Source: a virus. Taken from it: 43,564 nt of DNA. Positions 24,300 through 31,977 of this stretch are shown here, one piece after another. Position numbers and translations under genes: made by a program. The stretch covers positions 1-43,564 of IMG/VR virus record IMGVR_UViG_3300017971_000115. One strand, written 5' to 3'. The notes under the pieces were generated by a model. It had not been told where the DNA came from. It did not search any database and was given only the letters and a program-made list of their open reading frames with translations. How positions within the stretch are numbered: the first letter of the stretch is position 1; each line of letters opens with the position of its first letter.

Positions 24300-25895
24300 C
24301 TATGCCTTGGCGAGCGCCTCAGTGGCACTCAGACTGTGGCGCTCCGTCCTGAGCCAGTTGATCAGCTGGGTGAGGGCGTCAACATGATCGTCCGAGGTGT
24401 AGCGGGGGAACCGGACGAGCTCGGCGATCACCTCACCAACCCAGCTACACTCGGCCGGGTGTGGCAGATAGACATTCCCCGCGCGGAACCATGGTGAGCA
24501 GGCCTCGAGCCTCTGGATCTTGTCCCCTTTCGGGTTGACCAGAATGAGGCCCGGGACCGACTCCCGGAGGTCATCCTCGATTGCTTCCCCGTTGGCCTTG
24601 GCCTCGATCAGGTGGCCGTGGAGGGGCCAGTCCCCATCCGCCTTGAGGAGCTCCTCCTTGGAGCGAGCAAACCCCCAGCGGCCTCGGTGGCGATCGAGCA
24701 GGTAGACGTTGGCCCCCTGCACCCCCCAGATCTGACCCACCACCCAGGAGCTCGAGGAGCTCTGGCTCCGCCCAAACCTGAAATCCCAGGAGGCCAAGAT
24801 CATGTCGAGGGTGTCCAGGTCTGGGCGCCGGCGCTGCTCGAGGTGGACCACCTGGCCGCCCTGGATGTAGACGGACTCCCTCGGTGGCTCGGACCGCCGG
24901 ACGAAATGGTGCCGGACCTCCTCCTCCTTGATCAGGTTGCCCCCTGTGGGCGTTGGGTCCTGATCGTGCTGGGCGGCGTATCCGCTGGGGCCGAGGTTGA
25001 GCCGCTCCTCCTCGAGGACTGTGGCCGGAAAGCGGGCCGCAAACAGGAGCTCACCCTCCTCGGTCCTTGGGTCCTCCCCGATCGGGGTGGTGCATCGGCG
25101 CCGGGGGTTGAACTCGGACGGCAGGCAAACGTGGGTATAGCCGCCCCGCCTCAGAACCCGCCCGGATAGGTCCCGCTCATCCGAGCGCTGACCGCTCACG
25201 ATCAGGGCGTCCCGCTCGGGCTCGTCCAGGCGGTTGCTCATCCGGGAAAACCACCAGAAAGCCACATCCTGGAACTCGGCATCCGTGGGGTGGGCCTTGA
25301 TATTGTGTGGATCGTCCACCGCCACACAGTTGGCCCGGAGCCCGGTCCCGGCTGATCCCGGGCTGGTGATCTCCCGCCACCCGGTGGCGGTGTTCCCAAA
25401 CTTGGTTTTGAGGTTCTGATCTCGGCGGAGCTCCCAGGGTGGTCGGAAGGTCTCGCGGTACCAGTCCGAGGTCACCAGATCGCGGCATCGGAGCGAGTCC
25501 CGGATCGCCAAGCTGCGATCGTAGGACGCAAACACCGCCCGCCACTGGGGCCGATGGAGCCAGACCCAGGCCGGCCAGAATACGCAAAGGGTGAGGGACT
25601 TGGCTGTCCCCGGCGGTATGTTGACCAGGAGGCGCCTGATCTCGCCTCGGTGGACGGCCTCGAGGTGGGAGCAGTAGAAGTCGAGGTGCCAATTCCAAAC
25701 GAGCTGCTTACCTGGCTCGAGGATATGCCAGCCCTGGCGGACAAAGCTGGCGAGGGACTCACGGGCCGCTAGCTCGGCGGATCCCCTATTGCGCTCCGCT
25801 CTCCTCCGTGCCAGCTCCGCTTGGACCTCCACCGGGCTGGCCGTGACTATCAGCCCCCTGGACTCCGAGGAGCTTGGCAACGAGCTCGAGCTCAC
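24300..25895 (-). CDS. terL: Terminase large subunit
   Basis: 531 residues from a GTG start that overlaps the small terminase by 110 bases; the true start is uncertain because no good ribosome-binding site is visible. The ATPase motor shows Walker A near 94-101 (PPGTAKSL), Walker B near 190-195 (CVAVDDP) and the coupling region SGQRSDERDLSGRVL. The RNase-H-like nuclease shows three acidic sites: D371 (ASWDFRFG), E431 (IEAKANG) and D503/D506 (SDDHVDAL). It packages DNA into the prohead and cuts it. The packaging strategy (cos or headful) cannot be read from this protein alone. Confidence 0.95.
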   Translation of the reverse strand: MSSSSLPSSSESRGLIVTASPVEVQAELARRRAERNRGSAELAARESLASFVRQGWHILEPGKQLVWNWHLDFYCSHLEAVHRGEIRRLLVNIPPGTAKSLTLCVFWPAWVWLHRPQWRAVFASYDRSLAIRDSLRCRDLVTSDWYRETFRPPWELRRDQNLKTKFGNTATGWREITSPGSAGTGLRANCVAVDDPHNIKAHPTDAEFQDVAFWWFSRMSNRLDEPERDALIVSGQRSDERDLSGRVLRRGGYTHVCLPSEFNPRRRCTTPIGEDPRTEEGELLFAARFPATVLEEERLNLGPSGYAAQHDQDPTPTGGNLIKEEEVRHHFVRRSEPPRESVYIQGGQVVHLEQRRRPDLDTLDMILASWDFRFGRSQSSSSSWVVGQIWGVQGANVYLLDRHRGRWGFARSKEELLKADGDWPLHGHLIEAKANGEAIEDDLRESVPGLILVNPKGDKIQRLEACSPWFRAGNVYLPHPAECSWVGEVIAELVRFPRYTSDDHVDALTQLINWLRTERHSLSATEALAKA

Positions 25896-26487
25896 GATCG
25901 GATAGGTCCTTGAGCTTGGCCGGATCGATCACCGTCGCCCCGGCCGGGATAGGTCCGCCATCCGGTCCGCTGTGCTCCACCCGATGCACCCCGCGATAGC
26001 GTTGATTCCGGAGGCTGAGGCGCCAGCTGTGGGCCTGCCATGGTTTGGCCTTGCGGATGGCCCGGAGATCGTCCCGATCGGCCTGTGCCTCGGCGCCCCG
26101 GAATGCCGCAGAAAATCGCACAAGGGGAGCAAGGTGGGGGTTTGGCTGGGCCTCCGGGTCCTCGTCCAGGCGCCTCCGCTCCTGGTCTCCTTGGCGTAGC
26201 CAGCTCCTCACCACCGAGGCCGAGACCTCGGCGAGGGCCGCCCCGGTCTCGAGAAACTCCCCGGCCTTGGCGCTGGCGATCAGGGTGTTCTTGACCTTGG
26301 TGGTGAACAGGGAGGGCCGGCCCCGTGGCTTCTGTACCCTGGGCCGTGCTGGCGCCTTCTTGGCGCCCTTCTTGGCACCCTTCTTGGCGGAGCGCTTGGA
26401 TCGGGTTTTCCTGGTGGTGGCCTTCTTGGCCTTCTTGCGGGTGGTGGCCTTCTTGGTGGTCCGCTTCCCCGCCTTTGCCCGTGGCAT
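25786..26487 (-). CDS. terS: Terminase small subunit with histone H1-like tail
   Basis: 233 residues. Residues 1-55 are almost only Lys, Arg, Ala and Thr (TTKKATTRKKAKKATTRK, AKKGAKKGAKKAP), like bacterial H1-type proteins. Residues about 57-135 form a helix-turn-helix DNA-binding domain (KNTLIASAKAGEFLETGAA, LAEVSASVVRSWLRQGDQER). A central helix and a flexible C-terminus follow. Small terminases recognise the packaging site and load the motor; the lysine tail would add non-specific DNA affinity. The start overlaps the Cro-like gene's stop (TGATG). The assignment rests on domain and position before terL. Confidence 0.82.
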   Translation of the reverse strand: MPRAKAGKRTTKKATTRKKAKKATTRKTRSKRSAKKGAKKGAKKAPARPRVQKPRGRPSLFTTKVKNTLIASAKAGEFLETGAALAEVSASVVRSWLRQGDQERRRLDEDPEAQPNPHLAPLVRFSAAFRGAEAQADRDDLRAIRKAKPWQAHSWRLSLRNQRYRGVHRVEHSGPDGGPIPAGATVIDPAKLKDLSDRELELVAKLLGVQGADSHGQPGGGPSGAGTEESGAQ

Positions 26488-26720
26488 CAGGAGCCCGGTG
26501 GCGTGATCCAGTCCTTGGGCTGGATCCCGGTGATGTCCTCGAGCTCAACCGCCTGCTCGAGGCTCGGTTGGCGCCGGCCCATGAGGACATGGGAGAGCCC
26601 TTGGGGGGTGATCCCTAGGTCTCTGGCCAGCTGGGCCTGGGAGATCTCGGGCTGGGACTGTAACCAGGAGTGTAGGCGCTCACGGCCCAGGCTGGTTTTG
26701 ATTGTGCGTTGCTCTGGCAT
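26487..26720 (-). CDS. Cro/YdaS-like helix-turn-helix regulator
   Basis: 77 residues. Residues 27-48 form a classic HTH (SQAQLARDLGITPQGLSHVL), followed by MGRRQPSLEQAVELEDITGI and PKDW, the pattern of XRE/Cro and YdaS-type regulators. A half-conserved copy of the genome's palindrome (26734-26748) sits 14 bases upstream, suggesting autoregulation. It is the only obvious small DNA-binding regulator, so it is the best candidate to bind the TACACC-N3-GGTGTA sites. Its place directly before terS suggests it is made at the early-to-late switch. Confidence 0.85.
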   Translation of the reverse strand: MPEQRTIKTSLGRERLHSWLQSQPEISQAQLARDLGITPQGLSHVLMGRRQPSLEQAVELEDITGIQPKDWITPPGS

Positions 26721-26732
26721 GGTGCCCCTATC

Positions 26733-26903
26733 CTACACCACGGGTTTACGGGTGGCCAGGGTGGCGGCCTCCAGCGCCTTGCTCTTTGACTCGTATGGGC
26801 CTGTTGCATAGCCGGGCTTTGAAATGTGCCACCAATACCAGCCAGGAGATCCCCACCCCATAGTTGCCGGGGTCGGCCCTTTGAACAAAAACACCAGAAT
26901 CAC
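26733..26903 (-). CDS. Small unknown protein (GWYWW-type)
   Basis: 56 residues. The GTG at 26903 overlaps the upstream stop (GTGA), with AGGAG 10 bases before it. The central stretch SPGWYWWHISKPGYATGPYE, followed by SKSKALEAATLA, resembles a small domain found in many phage early genes. Function unknown. The last codons overlap the operator-like site before the Cro-like gene. Confidence 0.65.
   Translation of the reverse strand: MILVFLFKGPTPATMGWGSPGWYWWHISKPGYATGPYESKSKALEAATLATRKPVV
26734..26748. promoter_or_regulatory. Degenerate operator upstream of the Cro-like gene
   Basis: TACACC-ACG-GGTTTA matches the 6-3-6 palindrome found at five other sites with one mismatch. It lies 14 bases before the regulator's ATG and overlaps the end of the preceding small gene. 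Autoregulation is inferred from position. No clear -35 box accompanies it. Confidence 0.45.
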
Positions 26904-27130
26904 TCCCCAGGTTCTCCTGCTCCCCACTCAGATTGTCTGGGGAGCGACTCCCCGTAGCGCCGATAGGCCTCCTTGAGCTTTTTGACCGCATTTCGCATCC
27001 GGTTTCCGGCGTGCGTCTCATTCGAGGAAGCATGCCGGCGGGCCTCTTCGGCCTCATGCCATGCCTTGGCGGCCTCGTTGACCGCCTTTTGGGCGTTGAT
27101 CAGGTTCTGGGTCGGGTCGTCTTCTGTCAT
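26900..27130 (-). CDS. Small coiled-coil protein
   Basis: 76 residues, almost entirely charged helix: NLINAQKAVNEAAKAWHEAE, EARRHASSNETHAGNRMRNA, VKKLKEAYRRYGESL. The ATG overlaps the upstream stop (ATGA). No family is recognised. It is one of a run of small translationally coupled early genes. Confidence 0.7.
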   Translation of the reverse strand: MTEDDPTQNLINAQKAVNEAAKAWHEAEEARRHASSNETHAGNRMRNAVKKLKEAYRRYGESLPRQSEWGAGEPGE

Positions 27131-27381
27131 CGCTCCGGCCTCCCAAGCTCATCCCATCGGGCATTGAGGGCCCTGATCAAGGTATCGATCTCGGAGATCT
27201 CCTCCCGACAGGCGCCGATCTTGGCGAGCGAGTCCGCGGTGTCCCCTGGCTCCTTGTCGATCTGGATCTTGATCTGACCGATCCGGGCCATCACCGCGGC
27301 CGCGGCCTTGCCGAGGAGCTCACGGTCCACGTGGCCAGTGGGGTCTGGTGGGCTGTCAAATCCTGGGAGAGTGATCGCCAT
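27127..27381 (-). CDS. Small helical protein of unknown function
   Basis: 84 residues from the ATG at 27381, preceded by GGAGG at 7 bases; a much longer in-frame reading upstream has no ribosome-binding site and low-complexity sequence. Content is helical (HVDRELLGKAAAAVMARIGQ, KIGACREEISEIDTLIRALN). Its stop overlaps the next start. No family is recognised. Confidence 0.7.
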   Translation of the reverse strand: MAITLPGFDSPPDPTGHVDRELLGKAAAAVMARIGQIKIQIDKEPGDTADSLAKIGACREEISEIDTLIRALNARWDELGRPER

Positions 27382-27382
27382 G

Positions 27383-27661
27383 CTATCGCCTCCGGTGCTC
27401 GTCCCGATCGGGACAGGTTGAAAAGTGGGAATGGTGGCGCCTCTGGTTGCGAGCCTCGGCCCTGGCGGCCCGGGGTGATTTGCTTTTGACGTGGATCGCT
27501 TCAATGCGATCGTGTCGCCTGAACAGGTAGAACAGACCACCCGGGGCGTCCTCATAGTCACAGCACATGGGCTTCCCGGCCTCCGTCACCACCCACACAA
27601 TCGGGGCCTTGCAGGTCCTGCACTGGGCCTTGGTCCCCGGCGGATCCCTGTGTCGCGTCAT
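27383..27661 (-). CDS. Small zinc-ribbon-like protein
   Basis: 92 residues from the ATG at 27661, which overlaps the preceding stop (ATGA). It begins with a Cys-x2-Cys knuckle and a typical phage pattern (AQCRTCKAPIVWVVTEAGKPM). CCDYED and C-terminal His/Cys residues (RRHHSHFSTCPDRDEH) could complete a metal site. Similar short proteins are common in phage early regions; their function is not known. Confidence 0.68.
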   Translation of the reverse strand: MTRHRDPPGTKAQCRTCKAPIVWVVTEAGKPMCCDYEDAPGGLFYLFRRHDRIEAIHVKSKSPRAARAEARNQRRHHSHFSTCPDRDEHRRR

Positions 27662-27795
27662 TGCTTGAGGTCCTGGATCCAGAGCCAGGTCACCACCGTG
27701 GCGGCCGTGATCACCATGCCGAGCCCGACCACCCCGAGGAGGATTAGCTCCTGCCACCCGAGACACACTTGCCAGTTGATCACTGTGATATCCAC
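27658..27795 (-). CDS. Small membrane protein
   Basis: About 45 residues from a GTG at 27795, with GGGAG 5 bases upstream; a GTG at 27783 that overlaps the methyltransferase stop (GTGA) is the alternative. One transmembrane segment is evident (LILLGVVGLGMVITAATVVTWL) with a short cytoplasmic end. It fills an otherwise empty gap between the methyltransferase and the zinc-ribbon gene. Function unknown. Much longer upstream readings in this frame are shadows of the methyltransferase gene. Confidence 0.5.
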   Translation of the reverse strand: MDITVINWQVCLGWQELILLGVVGLGMVITAATVVTWLWIQDLKQ

Positions 27796-28316
27796 GGCCA
27801 CTCCCTCACGGCCAGCGATCTCACCAGGAAGGTGGACCGCCGGGGGTTTCTGAACCTCGGCCCGAAAGCCACGATCATGGTATCGCGATCCGCTCCTCGG
27901 TGGTCTGGGTTTCCGTGGCCAGTTGGTTGGCCGTCCGGGGTGTCGAAATTGACCCGGCCGTCCGGGACCCAGATCGACCACCGCCGAGCAAGTCGGTGGT
28001 ACCACGTTTGGGAGCAGCCCACCGGGAGGACCAACACGGAGTGAACCCCGGCCCCGGCCTCGGCGTTTGCCTTGGCCACCCAATCCCCCGAGTCCCGAAA
28101 AGGCGGATTGCAGAAGGTGGCCTCCACCCACCGGCGGGCGAGGCCGTCCCCCTTGCTGGCCCCGTCATAGTATCGCCTGCACATGGCGTTGTGTGAGGCC
28201 GCGGCCGCGTCCAGGCGGAAGGTGAGGCGGAGCTCCCGCTCGAGCAGGCAGAACAGCCAGCGGGGGGTACGCCGGTCCTGGAGGCTCGGCGCTTTAGCTT
28301 GCGACAATGACGCCAT
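27780..28316 (-). CDS. dam: DNA N6-adenine methyltransferase (phage Dam-like)
   Basis: 178 residues from the ATG at 28316, overlapping the upstream gene by 23 bases. The family pattern is clear: RRTPRWLFCLLERELRLTF, then RLDAAAASHNAMCRRYYD, then the catalytic motif FCNPPF at residues 68-73 (usual form NPPY), then HSVLVLPVG. Phage enzymes of this family methylate adenine, often within GATC, to protect DNA from host restriction. The genome is strikingly rich in GATC. Specificity cannot be proved from sequence; the absence of an obvious target-recognition insert is usual for the family. Confidence 0.85.
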   Translation of the reverse strand: MASLSQAKAPSLQDRRTPRWLFCLLERELRLTFRLDAAAASHNAMCRRYYDGASKGDGLARRWVEATFCNPPFRDSGDWVAKANAEAGAGVHSVLVLPVGCSQTWYHRLARRWSIWVPDGRVNFDTPDGQPTGHGNPDHRGADRDTMIVAFGPRFRNPRRSTFLVRSLAVREWPWISQ

Positions 28317-28758
28317 GTAGCCTAGCCCATGCCTTCCCGAGCTGGGTGAGCTCAACCGGGTCCGTGCGGCCGCCCTCAACGATCAGGCCGGCCTTGCGCA
28401 TGGATCGGATCGCGTTGGCAAAGCGGGCCACCCTCTCGCGCTGGACAGGGCCGCGGGCCAGCTGTGCTACGAGCTTGCGCCTGGCGGGGACCATCCGGAC
28501 CTTGCCAGCAATCTCCTTGGCGCGCCTCTCGGCCCAGGCTGGATCCATTTCCAGCGGCCGGCCGGTCCCGGTCTCTGGTTTGGGTGGTGGATCGGGCTCC
28601 GTCGCCTGGGCGCCGGCCAGAACCGCGGTTCTGACGTAGTGGCCCAGCCCGGCCGCGTCCAGGTGGCTGAGGACCTCGTTACCGATCCGGAGCTCATTGG
28701 CTCGGAGCTCCTCCTTGAGGATATCGAGGGCGTCCCCCAGGTGGTCGGCGGCGCTCAT
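28294..28758 (-). CDS. Putative winged-helix protein
   Basis: 154 residues from the ATG at 28758, which overlaps the ParB-like stop (ATGA). The N-terminal third is helical (ADHLGDALDILKEELRANEL). A proline-rich linker follows. The C-terminal 70 residues look like a winged helix (RKLVAQLARGPVQRERVARF, ANAIRSMRKAGLIVEGGR, VELTQLGKAWARLHG). DNA binding is inferred. The coupling to a ParB-like gene suggests a shared DNA-related role. Confidence 0.65.
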   Translation of the reverse strand: MSAADHLGDALDILKEELRANELRIGNEVLSHLDAAGLGHYVRTAVLAGAQATEPDPPPKPETGTGRPLEMDPAWAERRAKEIAGKVRMVPARRKLVAQLARGPVQRERVARFANAIRSMRKAGLIVEGGRTDPVELTQLGKAWARLHGVIVAS

Positions 28759-30341
28759 TTGGATCGGCCCCCTTTCGCCTTCTTGGCGGCCTTCTTGCGG
28801 GCTGGCTTGGCGCCCTTGGGCTTTGCCTTCTTGGCTGCTTTCTCTTTGCGGTCCCGCGCGATCTCGGCCTTGGCTGCTCGCTTGAGCTCGGCCAGCTTGA
28901 ACCCCCAGATCTTGAGGGTGTCCGCATAGGCTCCGGAGTCCACCACCCAGGGCTGGGCCCTCGGGAGGAGCATCCCGCACAGGAGGCCCTTGAGCTGGGT
29001 GAGGGTGAGCTCCTCGAGCTCCTTGAGCATGGCGGCCCCACTGTCCCAGGGGTTGGCGCCGATATCGGCGGCCAGCTGGTCATAGTCCTGGGCGCCTGTG
29101 CCAGGATCATCCTCGAGCATCCGGACGATCCGCCGGAGGTAGTCAGCCGCCGCCTTGGTAGCGCTCGCCTCGGAGATCACCCGCTGGTTGCCGAGCCTCA
29201 CTGTGAGCTTGGCGATCTTGGTGCTGTCCGGGTTGGCGTTGCTGGCCTGGCTCTTGGTGGTCTCCTTGAGCTTGTGTCCGGCGTCCTTGAGCGCCCTTCC
29301 AAGCCCGGAGCGCTTGAGGAGGTGGCGGGGGCGCCCCTCGCCATCCCTGACAAGGATTGTCTCGGCCTTGCGTCCGAGCAGGCGCTTGTAGGTGCGTAGC
29401 TTCGGATCCTGGTGACAGATCGCCTCGGCGTCCAGGTAGTCTCGGGATACGAGGTGGGATCCACCGTAGGGGAATAGGGCCTTGGTCTCCTTGGTGTCCT
29501 GGATCACCTCGAGGCCCTTGGACCGGTGGCGCTCCTCCGCTCGCTCCCAGGCCGCCTCGGCCTTGTCTCGGTAGCATGTCGGATCCGTGCAAACGTCCGG
29601 ACGATCGACATCCCCAAAGAGCTCCGGCTGGTTGCCTGAGCGCTTGGGACAGGTGGTGCAGGGGCCGGCGCTGGTGATCAGCTCGGCGTCACCGGTTTTG
29701 AAGGGGGCGCCCTTGAGCAGGAGGGTGAACCGCTGGGTCAATTCCCATCTGGCATCACGATACGAGAGGACCCCATCCCCATCCTTGATCGCCTCGAGCG
29801 CTTGGTCCTGGAGCTCCTTGGGGATCCTGGCGATCAGCATGGCCACGGAGGCGCCAAACTTGTCCGCCAGGAAGGCCTCACGGACCGCCTCCCCCTGGAG
29901 CTCTCGGAGCTTGAGCCGGTCATAGACCGAGGTTCTGGACTTCCCGAGCTTGGCCGCGAGCTCGTCCGTGGTGATCTGGGAGCTGGCGAGCAGGCTAGCG
30001 TAGGCATCCGCCTCCTCGAGGGGATGGATATCGGCCCGCTGGCAATTCTCCACCACCTGGAGCTCAAGGGCCTCGGTGTTGGAGAGCTCCCGCACGATGG
30101 CCGGGATCTCCTTGAGCTTGGCCAGCTTGGCCGCCCGGTAGCGTCGATGCCCAAACACGATCTGGTAGGGGCCGGTCTTGTCTGGGTGATCGGTATCGCC
30201 GGCGGGCCGGACCGTGATCGGTTGGAGCACCCCCACCGACCGGATCGAGTCCGCCAGCTGGTTGAGGTCCCCGTAGCGCTTGCGTGGGTTGGTGGGTGAT
30301 TCCGTCAGCTGGGTGATCGGGATTGCCTGGGTGGTTGTCAT
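28755..30341 (-). CDS. ParB-like protein with cysteine cluster and lysine-rich tail
   Basis: 528 residues. The N-terminal ParB/Srx domain is clear (SPTNPRKRYGDLNQLADSIR, GVLQPITVRP, YQIVFGHRRYRAAKLA, ELQVVENCQRADIHPLEEA). It is followed by a KorB-type HTH (TTDELAAKLGKSRTSVYDRL). Residues about 225-275 hold four or more cysteines (PCTTCPKRSG, DVCTDPTCYRDK), probably binding metal. The last 35 residues are Lys/Ala-rich (AKPARKKAAKKAKGG). No ParA is present, so plasmid-like partition is doubtful; gene regulation or replication control is more likely. Confidence 0.82.
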   Translation of the reverse strand: MTTTQAIPITQLTESPTNPRKRYGDLNQLADSIRSVGVLQPITVRPAGDTDHPDKTGPYQIVFGHRRYRAAKLAKLKEIPAIVRELSNTEALELQVVENCQRADIHPLEEADAYASLLASSQITTDELAAKLGKSRTSVYDRLKLRELQGEAVREAFLADKFGASVAMLIARIPKELQDQALEAIKDGDGVLSYRDARWELTQRFTLLLKGAPFKTGDAELITSAGPCTTCPKRSGNQPELFGDVDRPDVCTDPTCYRDKAEAAWERAEERHRSKGLEVIQDTKETKALFPYGGSHLVSRDYLDAEAICHQDPKLRTYKRLLGRKAETILVRDGEGRPRHLLKRSGLGRALKDAGHKLKETTKSQASNANPDSTKIAKLTVRLGNQRVISEASATKAAADYLRRIVRMLEDDPGTGAQDYDQLAADIGANPWDSGAAMLKELEELTLTQLKGLLCGMLLPRAQPWVVDSGAYADTLKIWGFKLAELKRAAKAEIARDRKEKAAKKAKPKGAKPARKKAAKKAKGGRSK

Positions 30342-30598
30342 TGGGTCGGGCCCTCCTCGGCCTCGTTGTCTGGTTGGTGGTAGCGCTTGGCGAGCTCGAG
30401 CCAGAGGCCCTCGGCCGCATCAACGCTATCGGCTGCGGCCGTTGCAATGGAGGTGTCACCGTAGGGCCGATAGCCTGGCTCATTGAAATGGTGCGCCATG
30501 CACCTCACGGCCGCATCCGCCACAAAGTGGAGGCGATCCAGGCCGCATCCGTCCAGCTCGATCTCCTCGGGGAATCCGTTCTCAGTTGCATCCGTCAT
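30338..30598 (-). CDS. Unknown early protein, 86 residues
   Basis: 86 residues, acidic and helical (LDRLHFVADAAVRCMAHHFN, AADSVDAAEGLWLELAKRYH). Its stop overlaps the ParB-like start (ATGA), which indicates translational coupling. No family is recognised. Confidence 0.65.
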   Translation of the reverse strand: MTDATENGFPEEIELDGCGLDRLHFVADAAVRCMAHHFNEPGYRPYGDTSIATAAADSVDAAEGLWLELAKRYHQPDNEAEEGPTQ

Positions 30599-30812
30599 CG
30601 GTCTCGGTCTCCTGTAGTGCTCTGGCCATGCCTAGATCCTCATGCCCCCTGATCACGTGGACCATGGCACAGCCAATGGACTCCAGCGCATAGGCCAGCT
30701 CTAAGGCCGTGCCGCGCTTTGTGTGGGCTTTCGCGGCCTTGATCTCGTTGCGTGCCCAGCGGACTCGCTCCCCGGCCAATCTGAGGCGCCGGGCCCTTGC
30801 TGTCTCGCTCAT
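30582..30812 (-). CDS. Small helical basic protein
   Basis: 76 residues from the ATG at 30812 that overlaps the upstream stop (ATGA). A basic helix (ARARRLRLAGERVRWARNEI) is followed by a second helix (GTALELAYALESIGCAMVHV). No family is recognised. It overlaps the next gene by 17 bases. Confidence 0.65.
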   Translation of the reverse strand: MSETARARRLRLAGERVRWARNEIKAAKAHTKRGTALELAYALESIGCAMVHVIRGHEDLGMARALQETETDDGCN

Positions 30813-31357
30813 GCGGCCCATAGCTGCTCCCAATTGAACCGCCCCGCGAGGGCCTGGCGGATCGTGATCGTCTCGCCATCGAATCCCAAAACCTGGCCAT
30901 TGTAGACTTTGACCAGGCGAGGGACCTTGAGCTCCTGGCGCACAAAGAGCGAGCCCATGCGGGTGATCGACCACCGGCCAGAGGTGCGCTTCTGCCCCTC
31001 CTCGAGCTCCTCCTTGTTGAGGCTGGCCTCCTTGATCAGGTCCCAGTAGCGGAGCTTGGCAAAGTCCGAGGTTGGGTTGACGGATTGACCGGTGAGCTTC
31101 GCCTCGAGCTCACCGCGGATCTGGCGGACATCCACCGACCGGTGGAGCAGGGGGTCCCGGCGCTGGATGCGCTCGAGGACCACCAGCCCGGCGGCCATGC
31201 TTGCGTGGATCGTCCGGCTGTAGATCTTGCACAGCTGGCCGCAGCAAGGACAGTCAACCGCCTTGCCTTTGTGGATTGCGTCGGTGAGCTTGGCCTTGGC
31301 GTGGCCAAGGGGCTGATCGGGATCGAGGAGCTCCTCCCGGAGCTTGTCGGGTGTCAT
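30809..31357 (-). CDS. Zinc-finger early protein (CPCCGQ-type)
   Basis: 182 residues from the ATG at 31357, preceded by AGGAGAAAACCCGAC. A Cys-rich motif (VDCPCCGQLCKIYSRTIHAS, MAAGLVVL) near residues 34-60 is shared with a widespread but uncharacterised phage early family. The rest is alpha/beta with a likely helix-turn-helix (FAKLRYWDLIKEASLNKEEL) and a beta-rich end. It is the first gene behind an operator-bearing leader (31394-31408), so it should be among the genes controlled by the palindrome. Confidence 0.75.
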   Translation of the reverse strand: MTPDKLREELLDPDQPLGHAKAKLTDAIHKGKAVDCPCCGQLCKIYSRTIHASMAAGLVVLERIQRRDPLLHRSVDVRQIRGELEAKLTGQSVNPTSDFAKLRYWDLIKEASLNKEELEEGQKRTSGRWSITRMGSLFVRQELKVPRLVKVYNGQVLGFDGETITIRQALAGRFNWEQLWAA

Positions 31358-31393
31358 GTCGGGTTTTCTCCTGGTTGGCCGGCGGTGCCAGCG

Positions 31394-31408
31394 TACACTT
31401 ATGGTGTA
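31394..31408. promoter_or_regulatory. Palindromic operator before the zinc-finger gene
   Basis: TACACT-TAT-GGTGTA, one mismatch from the perfect 6-3-6 palindrome. It lies about 37 bases before the start codon at 31357. The leader that follows (GCTGGCACCGCCGGCCAACC, then AGGAGAAAACCCGAC) is nearly the same as that before the RecT gene. It is followed by a start codon with strong ribosome-binding site, as at 37831, 39469 and 40668. Confidence 0.7.
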
Positions 31409-31428
31409 TCCCACCCGCCGGTGGAAGT

Positions 31429-31977
31429 CTAGGCCTGGGCGTGGCGGATCTCCTCCCTCATGGTCGGGCGGTAGGGAGTGAGGACGATCTCCACCCTTGG
31501 CCTGTGTCGGTCCCGCATCCGGTCTGAGCCGTTGTGCGTGCGGATCCAGTGGTCATCCGCGATCACTCCGGCCTTGGTGAGCGCATCCTCAGGGGCCTGG
31601 TAGAGGTTGCTCGAGTCCCCCCGCTTCCCCTTGGGGAGCCAGCTCACGATCGCGGCATTGAGGAAAACCCCCTTGGGGATCGGCTGGCGCTGGACTCGCC
31701 ACCATTGGAGCTTGAGCTTCCCGATCGCCAGGTTGGTCCAGAGCTGGGCCACCTTGCTCGGTCTGGAGCTCGGCCTCAGGGAGGCCCCACAGCTGTGGCA
31801 ACGGAACCCGCGCTGGCCGCCCTTCCCGGGGAGGATCAGGAGCTCCCTGGTGTTCTTGAGGATCACCGGCTCACCGCTGATCACCAGCTCGATCCGGAAG
31901 TCTGACCAGTCCGTATAATGCCAGCCCTGGCGGTGCTCGAGGCGGCTACCAGAGCCAGCGGGATCTGAGGACGGCAT
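31429..31977 (-). CDS. rusA: RusA-family Holliday junction resolvase
   Basis: 182 residues from the ATG at 31977 (AGGA 8 bases upstream). The C-terminal half carries the RusA pattern: KGKRGDSSNLYQAPEDALTK, AGVIADDHWI, PRVEIVLTPY. The first and third catalytic Asp positions are present (GDSSN, ADD). The second is Ser, as I recall in other phage members. A Cys-x2-Cys knuckle (FRCHSCGAS) is inserted near residue 60. RusA cuts four-way junctions, here during replication or before packaging. It overlaps the metalloprotease gene by 32 bases. Confidence 0.78.
   Translation of the reverse strand: MPSSDPAGSGSRLEHRQGWHYTDWSDFRIELVISGEPVILKNTRELLILPGKGGQRGFRCHSCGASLRPSSRPSKVAQLWTNLAIGKLKLQWWRVQRQPIPKGVFLNAAIVSWLPKGKRGDSSNLYQAPEDALTKAGVIADDHWIRTHNGSDRMRDRHRPRVEIVLTPYRPTMREEIRHAQA

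Noticed and set aside
27796-28131. Extended reading of the small membrane protein to 157 codons
   Set aside because: The added part overlaps the methyltransferase in another frame and is Gly/Pro/Arg-rich low-complexity sequence.
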